A DNA stretch of 64,000 nucleotides from Hyphomicrobium album (GTDB lineage: Bacteria; Pseudomonadota; Alphaproteobacteria; Rhizobiales; Hyphomicrobiaceae), in the NCBI RefSeq assembly GCF_009708035.1, contig NZ_WMBQ01000001.1, forward strand, positions 186,001 to 250,000, in the 5' to 3' direction. Shown piece by piece: positions 24,213 through 33,277 of this stretch (position 1 is the stretch's first letter; each line of letters starts with the position of its first letter). A program made the position numbers and the translations under genes. The notes below the pieces were generated by a model. The model was not told the DNA's origin. It ran no database searches and was given only the letters and a program-made list of their open reading frames with translations.

Positions 24213-24697
24213 GGACGCGTCCTTACGAACTCGTAGAAGAGGTGGCCGTTGGCGGTGTGCTCGGAGAGGAGCGTGAAGCCGAGCGCCCGGAGCCACACGA
24301 GGTGCCCCAGGTTCCCGGCCCATATGACGTTCGTGAGGAGGGGCCACACCGCGTTGGCCCACTCCACCCATTGGCGGGCGACCTTGTGAAAGCGCACGCG
24401 ATGGCGCCGCACGCGATCGGTCGTTAGCGCCCACACAACGCCGACCATCGGATCGTCTGTCGCGACCACCCCAAACATACCCATCGGGGCGCCGCCGTCC
24501 GTGTGGTCGAGCATCGTGAGGCACTGACCAGGGAGCTGCAGCGCGGCCCACAAGGCGGCCTTTGGAGACTTCCCTCCGGCGTCCAGCTCCGCACGGTCGG
24601 CGGTCGATAGGTTGGCCGCCACTATGTCAACGTCGCGCGGCAGCGCGTGCCGCCACCAAACGTCAAAGCCGTCGACTTGGGCTAGTGTAGTCCCCAT
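24161..24697 (-). CDS. GNAT-like acetyltransferase, gp13 position
   Basis: 178 residues from ATG 24697, overlapping the end of the tail tube B gene by 35 nt and the gp14-like gene by 52 nt. The pattern (an 'ALWAALQLPGQCLTMLD' core strand, VVWALTTDRVRRHRVRFHK, then NLGHLVWLRALGFTLL) is that of GNAT-fold proteins found at the gp13 position of many podoviruses. T7 gp13 is needed for virion assembly; whether this one is catalytic is unclear. The start is uncertain because of the overlap. Confidence 0.7.
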   Translation of the reverse strand: MGTTLAQVDGFDVWWRHALPRDVDIVAANLSTADRAELDAGGKSPKAALWAALQLPGQCLTMLDHTDGGAPMGMFGVVATDDPMVGVVWALTTDRVRRHRVRFHKVARQWVEWANAVWPLLTNVIWAGNLGHLVWLRALGFTLLSEHTANGHLFYEFVRTRPCVIQHQSQSPRSPPPP

Positions 24698-27122
24698 CCC
24701 ATTCGACGGAGAGGACGTGCATGGGAAGGTGTGAGTCGCTTTCAATGGCTACCTCAACCTCATCGTTCTTCGCCATGATGGGGACGCGAAACTGACCCGC
24801 ACCAATTGGCGGACTTCCTATCGTCGCTTCCGGCGTGCCGATGGACCGCGGCGTAATCTGGTGCCGGAACGCCTCCCGTCCGCGCGGAGTGACGACAACC
24901 TCGAAGTACCCGGTGCGGTCATAGTGGAAGATCCAGAACTTCATCTGGAGCCGCCCGGTGCCGACAACCTCACGGCCGCCCCCTGCGCTCGCCTTGCGGA
25001 GGAACTGCGGGGAGAACACGTAGCGGGTCCGGTACTTCTCGCCGAGATAGAACTTCGCGTCCGACCAGTCGCCGAACACCTTGATCTCGTCCTCGTCGAT
25101 TTCGACCGTCGTGGCCGTACCGCCCGGTGTCTTCGTGTGGTCGTCCGGGAAGCGAGCGACGACGACGAAGTTCTCAGAGAGGATGAAGGGGGCCGTGATG
25201 GTCGTGACGTTCGCGAGCGAGTCGTAATCGACGTCGCACGCCGCCTCCGTGATCTTGCGATCCAGGGCGAAGGCGTACGCCGAGTTCGGGTCGGTACGCT
25301 TGGGCGCCATTGAGAAGCGCTCCAGGTATACGCCGTCCACATGAGTCGCCACGAGATAGCACTCGTCGACAGTGAACTCCGCGTCGAGGATGCGCGCATC
25401 GGCGTCGTCGCCGTAGTAGTCAAAGCGGCTCCACGAGGAGAGCAACTTCTCGCGGCCCTGCCAGAAGTAGCGGTAAACGTAGAGCGACCGCGGGGTCTCA
25501 TCGGTGAGCAGCGCGAGAGTGTTCTCGTTGACCGCGACCGTCTGCTTGCTCAGCCCGGCCGGGATGTAGGTAGGCACGTGGGCGGTAATCTCCTGGTCAT
25601 CGCCCAAGCTACTGCCCGTCTCATCGTCGACAACATACTCTTGTATGCCTGTAGCGCCTTCGCGGCGGAGGGGCATGAACATGGTCTTACCGGCCCCGAT
25701 GGGTCGCCCGCCGATCGCCCCCTCTAGCTCCGTAAGTGGAACAATCTCGCTCGTCTCGTTTGAGAGCACGTCGCCGTACTCCAACTCGAACTGCGTCTTA
25801 GACGAGAAGAAGAAGAGGCGCTTCTTGAAGGGGACCGCGTAGACCAGGACCGCCACCTTTGTGTGGCTCGCGGCCTTGTCGATTGGGTCGCCGTCAGTCA
25901 GCACCGTCGCGCTAGGCTGGAAGAAGCTGAAGATTTCGCCCGCGGCGGATAGTGAGGCGTTGCTAGCCGCGAGGAGCCCGAGGCGGTTACGGATGTTGAA
26001 CACGTCATTGATGGTTCGCCCAACGAAGGACGGGGTGGGGGCCGTATCCTCATCGCCCGCACCTCGGCTCACCCAATCGACTTGCCGGAACGTGAACGTG
26101 CCGTCCTCCTCACGAACCAGGACGTGCGGCATGGTCTCAGGGTCGAGCGCCACCGGAATGCCCGGCTTCACCGACTCCACCCATGCGCCCAGCCCAATCG
26201 TGAGCGAGGGGTTGTCCGACTTGAATGTCACGAAATAGTTGTCGGCGGCCGTACCAGCGTCCCCGACGATCTCAACTTGGAAGCCATCCGGGGCTGCCGT
26301 GGGGAGGAAGCTGAGGGCCTTCGCTGTTTCCTTCGCGACGGAGATTTGCGTGTTGCCTCGGGAATCGAACGCCTCAATGGAGAACGCCGCGAGGTTGACG
26401 CGCTTGATCCAGATGACGGACTTCGCCACGGCGAAGGAGTAGTTCGCGTGGTTCGGGTGGTTCGCCTGCAGGTCAGCCTTGAGGCACTCCGCGATGAACT
26501 CCGAGGAGATAGCCACGGGGGAGCCCGAGCTGCCATCACCACCGGTCGGGCTAATGTGATTGGCCGCAGCGTACCCGTACGGCAGCGTTGCGCACGTAGC
26601 GGTATAACCGTCGAGCGTGACCTTGTAGTCCGTCGAGTAGTTGGCGACCGCCACGAAGACGAGCGCCTCGATACCGCGGGCATCGCTGACCGCGCCCTCC
26701 ATCGCCACCTCAATCTCCTTGTTGACCACGAACGTATGGTCGATGAGCGTTGTGAGGCTGAGGGCGCGCTTCGAGACGGAGCACTGGAGGTAATCGGTGC
26801 CGTCCGGCGTGTTGACCGTCTTCTCGTCCCCGGTGAAGTCGAAGACGCGAATGGTCTCGCCGTAGATCAGGACCTTGTACCGTTCGGTGTCGTCGCGGTC
26901 GATCGTGTGGACTGCGGCCTCCGCCGCGACCTCCGGCGTAAGATCCTCGTCGAAGGGTGTTAGACGCGCGACGTGCGCTGTTGGTGGGCGTCGGCCGAGG
27001 CCCTCCAGGATGGAGGACGTTGCGCTAATCTGCTCCTCGCACTGCGACGCGAGGCGGAGCTTGGCGGCTTGCTGCGATACCCCGCCGACAAGATTGGGGA
27101 TGCTGTCGCTAACGTACGTCAA
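24663..27122 (-). CDS. Tail tubular protein B (gp12-like)
   Basis: 819 residues (T7 gp12 has 794). It forms the nozzle of the short tail. It starts MTYVSDSIPNLVGGVSQQ, the hallmark N-terminus of gp12-like proteins ('NLVGGVSQQ'), followed by beta-propeller-like sequence ending SVEWDGDYTSPSRRL, which matches the usual 'WEG-Y..R.RR' terminus. It overlaps the gp11-like gene by 4 nt. Confidence 0.93.
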   Translation of the reverse strand: MTYVSDSIPNLVGGVSQQAAKLRLASQCEEQISATSSILEGLGRRPPTAHVARLTPFDEDLTPEVAAEAAVHTIDRDDTERYKVLIYGETIRVFDFTGDEKTVNTPDGTDYLQCSVSKRALSLTTLIDHTFVVNKEIEVAMEGAVSDARGIEALVFVAVANYSTDYKVTLDGYTATCATLPYGYAAANHISPTGGDGSSGSPVAISSEFIAECLKADLQANHPNHANYSFAVAKSVIWIKRVNLAAFSIEAFDSRGNTQISVAKETAKALSFLPTAAPDGFQVEIVGDAGTAADNYFVTFKSDNPSLTIGLGAWVESVKPGIPVALDPETMPHVLVREEDGTFTFRQVDWVSRGAGDEDTAPTPSFVGRTINDVFNIRNRLGLLAASNASLSAAGEIFSFFQPSATVLTDGDPIDKAASHTKVAVLVYAVPFKKRLFFFSSKTQFELEYGDVLSNETSEIVPLTELEGAIGGRPIGAGKTMFMPLRREGATGIQEYVVDDETGSSLGDDQEITAHVPTYIPAGLSKQTVAVNENTLALLTDETPRSLYVYRYFWQGREKLLSSWSRFDYYGDDADARILDAEFTVDECYLVATHVDGVYLERFSMAPKRTDPNSAYAFALDRKITEAACDVDYDSLANVTTITAPFILSENFVVVARFPDDHTKTPGGTATTVEIDEDEIKVFGDWSDAKFYLGEKYRTRYVFSPQFLRKASAGGGREVVGTGRLQMKFWIFHYDRTGYFEVVVTPRGREAFRHQITPRSIGTPEATIGSPPIGAGQFRVPIMAKNDEVEVAIESDSHLPMHVLSVEWDGDYTSPSRRL

Positions 27123-27694
27123 GAGCCTCTCCGCAGAGTATGGGCCGGGCGATACGTGCCGCTCCCGTCAAGGAGGCTCCCGTACCCTTCCGAGCGAATG
27201 AAGTCGGCGCGCGCGCGCAGCTCGTCCTCTTCGCTGTACTTGGCCTCCGCGGCGGACTGCAGGGCGCTTTGGAAATCACGGGCGGCGCGTATCCCGATGT
27301 AGTTGCGGGCCGGTTCCGGTAGCTCTTCAAACATGAGGACGAACGTGATGGTCGCCTGCACGTCCTGCTCGAAGGTGTACCGGTGGTTCGTCTTGTCGTA
27401 GAGCCGGAGGCCGCGCTGCACGATGGCTAGCGTGGTGGGGTACGTTACGGCGACATTGAGCGTGTTCGTCGGGAGCGGGATCTCGTTGTCGCTATTCCGT
27501 GCGAGCGGGTAGTAGTCCTCGGTGTTGAAGTCCCACCGCTCACTTTGGACAGCCTTCGAAATCTGGTGCAGCTTCTTGCGCGCCGTGAGCACGTCAGGCG
27601 CGAGCGGTCCTTCAAGGGTGTTCACCGGAGACGAGCCGATCGTGCTGAGCATGACATTCACGGCGTCAAGTTCGGTGGTCAGGCTCTCATCCAT
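27119..27694 (-). CDS. Tail tubular protein A (gp11-like)
   Basis: 191 residues (T7 gp11 has 196). It starts MDESLTTELDAVNVMLSTIG, the typical start of the gp11/gatekeeper family ('ELDAVN.ML..IG'), and contains FEELPEPARNYIGIRAARDFQ, also family-typical. It forms the adaptor ring between portal and nozzle. The gene starts just after the capsid terminator hairpin. Confidence 0.93.
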   Translation of the reverse strand: MDESLTTELDAVNVMLSTIGSSPVNTLEGPLAPDVLTARKKLHQISKAVQSERWDFNTEDYYPLARNSDNEIPLPTNTLNVAVTYPTTLAIVQRGLRLYDKTNHRYTFEQDVQATITFVLMFEELPEPARNYIGIRAARDFQSALQSAAEAKYSEEDELRARADFIRSEGYGSLLDGSGTYRPAHTLRRGS

Positions 27695-27712
27695 GCGATT
27701 GTCCCAAACGAC

Positions 27713-27742
27713 AAAAGGCCGCGCCCGTGATTGAGCGCGGCC
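27713..27742 (-). terminator. Hairpin terminator after the capsid gene (T-phi-like)
   Basis: On the minus strand GGCCGCGC and GCGCGGCC form a perfect 8-bp stem with a 10-nt loop, followed directly by TTTTG. It lies 22 nt past the capsid stop and before the gp11-like gene, the same place as T-phi in T7, where partial read-through lowers expression of the tail genes. Confidence 0.85.
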
Positions 27743-27764
27743 CCTGGTGGTAGTGCGGTAGTGC

Positions 27765-28742
27765 TTACGGCAAGGCGAGTTCCACGGCGCTCTCCGGACG
27801 GAGGATACCGTGACCCATCGCGTACTTGCCGAGCAGCAACGTGCCCTGATACATGGCGTTGAAGTCGCCCTGCGGAGCCGTGGCCTGCGTCGACACTTCC
27901 TTCAGCTTGACCGTACCGGCAGCCGAGCGGTGCCAGCAGATGCCAGCCGTCTTCGTGAAGTCGCCGGTGTAGTCGTTCTGCTCGCCGTTCGTGCCCGAAG
28001 ACACGTTGGTCGTCGGCAGGTAGTTGGACTTGACGATCGCGGTGTCTCCGATGAAGGGCACCTTGCCCTGCATGTAGAGACCGTGGCCGCCGAGCTGCGT
28101 GTTCTGGACCTTCTCGTCCTGCACGATGAGGTAATACTGCGCAGGCTTGAGACCGCAGTACCGCTCGCTCGGCGGGATGTCCTTCTCATCAAACACCTGG
28201 TTGGCGTTGAAGATCATGGACACGAGACGCGAGGAGACAGTCTTCGCGTCCGCATGCGTCAGAGCCGAGCCGCCGACAGCGCCGGAGATGGTCGCTGAAG
28301 CACGGGCCGCCTTGACGAGCACGCGAGCCACGTTGACATCGTAGCGGTTCGCGAGGGCCTCGCCGATCTGCTTGGAGTAAATCTGGCGAACGTCGAAGTG
28401 GTTCATCGCGTCTTCGAGGTCGTCGATGAACACGTCCGAGACCAAGAGGTGGTCGACGTTGATGAGACGCCGGTTCTGCTTGATCTTGTTGCTGCCGACG
28501 ATCGGCACGCCCGGTTGGTGATAGGCGGCGGTCGCCTTCCACGTGGCCGGGAAGAACGCACCCTTGCCGGAGCTGATGGTGCGGACGTAATGCAGGTTAC
28601 CGAAGACGTGCGTCTCGGCGAAGGCCGTGAGGACCTCGCCCGCAAAAATCTCCTGGAACTCTGCGAAGGCTTCGGGGTCGTACCAGTTCGTGGGGTCAAC
28701 GGCGTTGACTACGCCCTGGCGTGAGATAGTGGCATTCACCAT
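27765..28742 (-). CDS. Major capsid protein (gp10-like)
   Basis: 325 residues (T7 gp10A has 345). Segments such as LHYVRTISSGKGAFFP, INVDHLLVSDVFIDDLEDAM and NHFDVRQIYSKQIGEALA match the T7 capsid family (HK97 fold). A hairpin terminator follows it and a 121-bp leader with possible promoter elements precedes it. No obvious frameshift extension was seen. Confidence 0.94.
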   Translation of the reverse strand: MVNATISRQGVVNAVDPTNWYDPEAFAEFQEIFAGEVLTAFAETHVFGNLHYVRTISSGKGAFFPATWKATAAYHQPGVPIVGSNKIKQNRRLINVDHLLVSDVFIDDLEDAMNHFDVRQIYSKQIGEALANRYDVNVARVLVKAARASATISGAVGGSALTHADAKTVSSRLVSMIFNANQVFDEKDIPPSERYCGLKPAQYYLIVQDEKVQNTQLGGHGLYMQGKVPFIGDTAIVKSNYLPTTNVSSGTNGEQNDYTGDFTKTAGICWHRSAAGTVKLKEVSTQATAPQGDFNAMYQGTLLLGKYAMGHGILRPESAVELALP

Positions 28743-28863
28743 CCGTTTCGTTTCTCCTAGTGAGGAGGCGAACCGACGGATGCCCTAAGCGCGGTCCCCC
28801 GCGGGGGTGCGTAGGCCGTGCGTGTAGTGTCACCTTTGGGTGTGCGGGTGAAGGACCCGCGGC
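28743..28863 (-). promoter_or_regulatory. Capsid gene leader with possible phage promoter
   Basis: A 121-bp gap before the capsid gene, where T7 has its strongest promoter. It contains CACCTTTGGGTG (28831-28842), similar to the core of the repeats at 9335-9428, a 12-bp palindrome CCCCCGCGGGGG (28796-28807) and a small hairpin CGGGT/ACCCG (28846-28860). The ribosome site on the minus strand is AGGAG. Confidence 0.4.
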
Positions 28864-29709
28864 CTATGCGCGCCGAACGTGGCCGAACCGGTTGGACCGG
28901 ACCACCTTCAGCTCAACATCCCTGGTGTAGTCGGCATCGCGGCCGTAGCGCACATCGCGCATAGCCGCCTGCATGTCCGCGGCGGTTGCGAACGTGTCGC
29001 CGCCCGTGTCCGCATCCTTGCCGCCCGCTACCGTCTGCTGACCTGTGGCCTTGCCGAGGTTGCGCGCCGGGAGCTTCCCGTTGGCGGCCTCGAAGCGCGA
29101 CTTGAGGGACTGCGCAGCAAGGCGCATCGTAGCCGGATCGTTGGACGTGATGGCCTTGTCGAAGTCGGCGACCTCATCCTTCGTGTACGCGGAGGCGGCC
29201 CAAGCGGTCATCTGGTCGTACAACTCCTGGCCGCCCGCCACGTCGAAGGCGTACGTCTTCTTGTTCGCCTCTTGCTCGGCGAGCGCCACCTCCGCGACCT
29301 TCGCATTCTCGTCGGCGACGCCCTTGATGTACGCCTGCACAACCGACTTCGGGTAGCCCTTCGCGGCGAGCTTCTCGAAGGTGGCATCCGGGAGGGTGCC
29401 GTTCTTCTGGAAATACTCGTTGGCCGCGTGGGCGTTGACACCCGCGTCCTTCATGACGCCCGCGATCGCCTCGCCGTACGTCTCGCCAGCCCACGCGAGC
29501 TGCTCGTCGGAGGCTGCCGTGTCGATCGCCTTTGCGAGGTCATCGCCCTCCTCACCGGCCGCGGGCTTTACCTCAGCGGGTGCCACCTCGCCGGAGGGGT
29601 TCGGCTGTTGGTGCGTCGCGGCCTCGTCCCCCACTTCCTCCTGCGGGTTAGTGCCTGCAGCGGTAGCCGCCTCACGTGCCGCGGCGGCGTCGTCTCGATC
29701 CTGGTTCAT
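28864..29709 (-). CDS. Capsid assembly scaffold (gp9-like)
   Basis: 281 residues (T7 gp9 has 307), acidic and Ala/Glu-rich in the first 70 residues, then helical. It contains the family-typical sequence AWAGETYGEAIAGVMKDAGV and MTAWAASAYTKDEVADFDKAI and ends with a basic helix (DVELKVVRSNRFG) as scaffolds do. It organises capsid assembly and then leaves the prohead. It lies between the portal and the capsid as in T7. Confidence 0.88.
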   Translation of the reverse strand: MNQDRDDAAAAREAATAAGTNPQEEVGDEAATHQQPNPSGEVAPAEVKPAAGEEGDDLAKAIDTAASDEQLAWAGETYGEAIAGVMKDAGVNAHAANEYFQKNGTLPDATFEKLAAKGYPKSVVQAYIKGVADENAKVAEVALAEQEANKKTYAFDVAGGQELYDQMTAWAASAYTKDEVADFDKAITSNDPATMRLAAQSLKSRFEAANGKLPARNLGKATGQQTVAGGKDADTGGDTFATAADMQAAMRDVRYGRDADYTRDVELKVVRSNRFGHVRRA

Positions 29710-29745
29710 AGTACCTCTTCGTGCTGAGGCCGCGCGCGGCGGCGG

Positions 29746-29940
29746 TTAGTTGTGAGTGGTCGTAATGCCCGTCTTCGGGTCAGTGACAGAACCCTTCTTG
29801 ATGATGGGGTTCTGCGGGTCGAACTCTTGGGTGTCGGACCCGTCGACTCGTACCTCGGGGAGGTTGGCGATCTCGGGGTCAGTGTAGTGCGCCGGGGGAT
29901 TGCCGAGCGCGGCGGGCTTCTCGGGGTTCTGCTTGCTCAT
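29746..29940 (-). CDS. Hypothetical small protein between portal and scaffold
   Basis: A 64-residue polar, probably disordered protein starting MSKQNPEKPAALGNPP, rich in Pro, Asp and Thr. The ATG overlaps the portal stop by 4 nt. No known domain; it is probably a head-assembly accessory, by position only. Confidence 0.6.
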   Translation of the reverse strand: MSKQNPEKPAALGNPPAHYTDPEIANLPEVRVDGSDTQEFDPQNPIIKKGSVTDPKTGITTTHN

Positions 29941-31499
29941 TGTGGTGGTGCTCCTTTGGTGACTGCGTTGCCGACTAGCTTGAGCGCCTCGGGGCCGAGC
30001 TGAGACGCCATTGCCATTTGCTGTTGCCGCTGCTGCTCGGCCGCGACCTCCTCCTCCGATCGAATGAGATTGTTCGGGTCAATCTGGTCAGCCGTGGCGA
30101 GGCGCTTGAGCTGCTCGCTCGGGTTGACGTACAGCTTGTAGTCCTCCTCGCCGACCGTCTCGACTGCGGCTTTCGAGAAATCGAGGAGCTTCCGCTTGTC
30201 GCTCTGACGCCCGAGAGCGTCGTAGCCGGTGAGGATCGTCGGGCGAACGATGTCGCGTGGCATCTGCGGCATTTCCCGGTTCATCTCCATGAGGTGGAGT
30301 CGAGCGTTGACGAACGGCCGCTGGAACTCCTTGCTGAAGATCGTGTAGACACCGCCGAGCGCGTCATCCAATTGCTTCGCCATGAATTGGATTTCTTCCG
30401 CCGTCACGCGCTCACCGGGTCGTTGAATGCCGGTGTTCACGAGGAATGCGCGTTCAAGGCCACGCTCTATCCGCTCGATGAGCGTCATGCCCGTCGAGAA
30501 GTCGCGCGCCTTGTCGAGCTGGAATGTCGTGACATCAGCCGCGTTGCCGACCACCACCGCTCCGTTCGGCGCCTGGTCAACGTCTCGCACGCGGGTGATG
30601 CCGTTGGGGTTGACCATCGTGAGCACGCGCGCGGCGGCGGCCGTACCCTCCGTGATTGCCTTGTAGAGGTTCTCCAGCGCTTGCAGCGCGCCGTAGTGCT
30701 CCTCCGCGTATGACCGGCCATAGGCCTCGGAGTCCGCCGCGAAGAACCGCATGGGTATCCACGGGCAGCGGTCGACGGGGTACGCGCCCTCACTGCCGTC
30801 CACGCGCCTCCCGCACAACTCCTGATACAAATGCATCTGTTCGTTGCGGCGCTGGATGTGCGTGTAGACGCGAAGCGACTTCTTCCCGTAGCTGTCCTTG
30901 TGACGGCCGATGATGCCGCGCTCGGAGACATACTTGAGGAGGTCCTTGGGGAGCGTCTCGGGGGCGAGCGGATCTTCGACGACGATTTCCAAGAGGTTAT
31001 CGCTTCCGTCGCGGACCACCACGAAGCGCTCAAGCGGGATTACGCGGGAGCCGTCGTCGTACAGGTTGATGAGGGCGTTGCCGCCAATGGTGCAGCGCTT
31101 GAAGCCGTCGAAGACTACCGCGCGATCGGCGCACGCCTCGATCTTGTCGACCGCGTTCCGCTCCTGCGCAGCAAGCGCCTGGTCGAGGTCCGCCTTGGCC
31201 TTCTCCTGTTGAGCCTGCCGGAGGGCCTCGTCGTTCGCTTTGAAGCGGAACATGGCCGCCTCGGGCGGCATCGTTGTGATGAGGAGCTTCGCTGAGAGAT
31301 TGTTGACACAGAGCGAGCCGGTGCCTTGCCACGTCTTACGCAACTTGCCTGCAGGTACGCGACCGCCACCGTCCCCTGCCGACATATAGCGAGGGATCGT
31401 TAGGGCGGCGCACTCATCGTTGCGTGTGACGTATGGCTGGCGATCGGCCTTCAGCTCCGCGTACCGCTTCTCAGCGGGACCGGCTGTGTAGGAGGCCAT
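29937..31499 (-). CDS. Portal (head-tail connector, gp8-like)
   Basis: 520 residues (T7 gp8 has 536). Features of the podovirus portal family: a start with ELKADRQPYVTRNDECAALT, then WQGTGSLCVNNLSAKLLITT and PGERVTAEEIQFMAKQLDDA. It forms the dodecameric ring through which DNA is packaged and ejected. It sits upstream of the scaffold as in T7. Confidence 0.94.
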   Translation of the reverse strand: MASYTAGPAEKRYAELKADRQPYVTRNDECAALTIPRYMSAGDGGGRVPAGKLRKTWQGTGSLCVNNLSAKLLITTMPPEAAMFRFKANDEALRQAQQEKAKADLDQALAAQERNAVDKIEACADRAVVFDGFKRCTIGGNALINLYDDGSRVIPLERFVVVRDGSDNLLEIVVEDPLAPETLPKDLLKYVSERGIIGRHKDSYGKKSLRVYTHIQRRNEQMHLYQELCGRRVDGSEGAYPVDRCPWIPMRFFAADSEAYGRSYAEEHYGALQALENLYKAITEGTAAAARVLTMVNPNGITRVRDVDQAPNGAVVVGNAADVTTFQLDKARDFSTGMTLIERIERGLERAFLVNTGIQRPGERVTAEEIQFMAKQLDDALGGVYTIFSKEFQRPFVNARLHLMEMNREMPQMPRDIVRPTILTGYDALGRQSDKRKLLDFSKAAVETVGEEDYKLYVNPSEQLKRLATADQIDPNNLIRSEEEVAAEQQRQQQMAMASQLGPEALKLVGNAVTKGAPPQ

Positions 31500-31501
31500 G
31501 C

Positions 31502-31744
31502 CTATCCTTGGGGAATGGTGAGGTTGGACGCGCTCGACGGGAGGTTAAGGTCGATGCGCAGCGCATTGAGGCCGGAGCGATCGGTGCGGCGGCGGTTGCG
31601 CGTGTTGGCGCCCTGTTGGGCGGACTCGTCTTGCGTGTAGAGGCGCTCCGCGACGGGTTGCGGAGGCGGAGGAGTGGGGGGAGGAGGGGGAAGGGCGGAG
31701 GTTGGGGCCGGTGCTTGCTGCTTCGGCCGAGACGGAGGGCACAT
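31502..31744 (-). CDS. Proline-rich small protein next to the portal
   Basis: 80 residues. A poly-proline N-terminal half (LPPPPPTPPPPQP) is followed by a conserved-looking end (RNRRRTDRSGLNALRIDL). Small Pro-rich proteins of this layout are regularly found just upstream of podovirus portal genes. The start at 31744 overlaps the previous stop (TAATG). The role is unknown. Confidence 0.65.
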   Translation of the reverse strand: MCPPSRPKQQAPAPTSALPPPPPTPPPPQPVAERLYTQDESAQQGANTRNRRRTDRSGLNALRIDLNLPSSASNLTIPQG

Positions 31745-31950
31745 TAGAGGTCTCCCGGATTGACTAAGAACTCGTCGGGTTGGTGCGCCTTCAGGTGGTC
31801 GACGACTTTGCGAGCACCCGCGGCGATCCAGATTTGTTCGGGCGTGTCGCCCTCGCGCGCGCACTGGTTGGGGAACATCGCGTCGAGGTACGTAAGCAGC
31901 GCCTCCGGCACGGGAGGGCAGGGCGGAGGCATCTTCGCGGTCCACGCCAT
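31744..31950 (-). CDS. Conserved small phage protein near the portal
   Basis: 68 residues starting MAWTAKMPPPCPPVPEALL, with the pattern 'LP.AL..YL...FP..C......IW..AGA.KVV.HL', seen in small podovirus proteins that precede the portal. The TAATG overlap with the next gene and the overlap of its start with the kinase-like gene's stop show tight coupling. Function unknown. Confidence 0.65.
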   Translation of the reverse strand: MAWTAKMPPPCPPVPEALLTYLDAMFPNQCAREGDTPEQIWIAAGARKVVDHLKAHQPDEFLVNPGDL

Positions 31951-32546
31951 CAGCGCCCCCCGAGAAGAGGACGTACGACTTCTGTGATGACCTTGAAGAG
32001 CGCGCCCTTGTCGCCGCCGTTCAGGATCTCCGCCGCGAAGGGGAAGCCTTCGAGGTTGCCCTCGGACTGAAGGCCGGACGCCTCGTTGCCCGGCATGACG
32101 ATCTTGACGAACTGACCGCCCAGCTCGCGGAGCATGTCCGCCTCGTTCTGGAAACGCACGTCGTCGAAGACGACACCCTGCATGCCCTTCGCCCTCATCT
32201 GGTTCACGCGGGCGCGGGCCGCTTCCACCCAAACGTCTTCATGCACCGCCGTCCGCCCCCAGGTCGTCCCGAGGGTGTCCAGTAGGTGGCGCATGGTGGG
32301 CGTGCCGGGGATCTCGCGGATGGGGAGGTTCTTGTTCTCGAAGTATTGGTTCGCCCACGAGTACGCGGCGGTGGAGGCGAGCCCTAACGGCGCGAAGTTG
32401 AGGACGAACTTCAGAAGCATGAGCTTCATCGGATTGGAGAAGCTTGCCTGGACGAGGTTGAACTCGTTCTGCAGGTACTTTGCCGAGGTGGTCTTACCGC
32501 TCGCCGGGGCCGGGCTGTAGAGACCGATTACGTTGAAGGGGTCCAA
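31950..32546 (-). CDS. Deoxynucleoside monophosphate kinase-like P-loop protein
   Basis: 198 residues with a P-loop near the start (APASGKTT) and GVVFDDVRFQNEADML later, as in the phage dNMP kinase family (T4 gp1-like) that converts dNMPs from degraded host DNA to dNDPs. No ATG is available; TTG at 32546 with GAGGAAG 7 nt upstream fits best and overlaps the exonuclease end by 19 nt. Its place right after the exonuclease suits nucleotide salvage. Confidence 0.78.
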   Translation of the reverse strand: MDPFNVIGLYSPAPASGKTTSAKYLQNEFNLVQASFSNPMKLMLLKFVLNFAPLGLASTAAYSWANQYFENKNLPIREIPGTPTMRHLLDTLGTTWGRTAVHEDVWVEAARARVNQMRAKGMQGVVFDDVRFQNEADMLRELGGQFVKIVMPGNEASGLQSEGNLEGFPFAAEILNGGDKGALFKVITEVVRPLLGGR

Positions 32547-33268
32547 AGGATGGGCTTCCTCGTTGCGTGGTTGAACCAATCGTACGTGAGGATTTTCGCG
32601 AGCCGCGCCTGCGTGAGCGCGTCGCGTTCGGTGAGGCCCGCGCTGAGGTACGCGTCCCGGACGGTCTCCCACTTGGGCGCCGCTTCGACCATCTTGCGGG
32701 CACGCGCGATGCCGTACCCTGGACAGCCCGGGTAATTGTCGGTGGGGTCGCCCGCGATGCTCTGCGCAAGGTGGAGCTTCTCGCCTTCCTCACGTGTCAC
32801 CGCGAAGACGCCGCCGTGGGGTTGGCTCGGGCGGTAGTGGAAGCCGGGTATCTGCAGGAGGTCCTTGTCCTCCGTGACGATGATCCGCTCCGCACGGTCG
32901 CCGGGTTTCGTGCCCGCGATGCCGAGGAGGTCGTCCGCTTCGATGCCGTCGCAGACGAGGCACGCGTAGTTCGCCGCGATGTGCTCCCGGACGGCGGGCA
33001 TGCAGAGGGGCTTACGCTGCTTGGTGCGGTTCGCCTTGTAGCCGGGCCACAACTCTTTGCGGAAGTTGCGCTTGCCGGTGAGCGCAACGACGACGTTCTT
33101 CGCCCCGAGCATCTTCATCAGCTTGGCGATGTTGTCGTCCAACATTGCGCAGGCTTCATTGGCGTCCGCGTGTAGCGTCCAGATGCCGTCGTCCCAATCA
33201 ATCGCTTTCTCGGCGCCGTACGCCCAGCGATAGACGAGGATGTCCCCGTCGATGAGGAGGGTGGTCAA
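32528..33268 (-). CDS. 5'-3' exonuclease (T7 gp6-like, PIN/FEN family)
   Basis: 246 residues. It starts MTTLLIDGDILVYRWAYG (the first acidic metal site, DGD) and contains FRKELWPGYKANRTKQRKP, VCDGIEADDLLGI and IIVTEDKDLLQIPG, the acidic and basic motifs of 5'-nucleases, then a helix-hairpin-helix-like PGCPGYGIARARKM. Removes RNA primers and degrades host DNA. It follows the DNA polymerase after two small genes. Confidence 0.92.
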   Translation of the reverse strand: MTTLLIDGDILVYRWAYGAEKAIDWDDGIWTLHADANEACAMLDDNIAKLMKMLGAKNVVVALTGKRNFRKELWPGYKANRTKQRKPLCMPAVREHIAANYACLVCDGIEADDLLGIAGTKPGDRAERIIVTEDKDLLQIPGFHYRPSQPHGGVFAVTREEGEKLHLAQSIAGDPTDNYPGCPGYGIARARKMVEAAPKWETVRDAYLSAGLTERDALTQARLAKILTYDWFNHATRKPILWTPST

Positions 33269-33277
33269 TGCGTCTCC

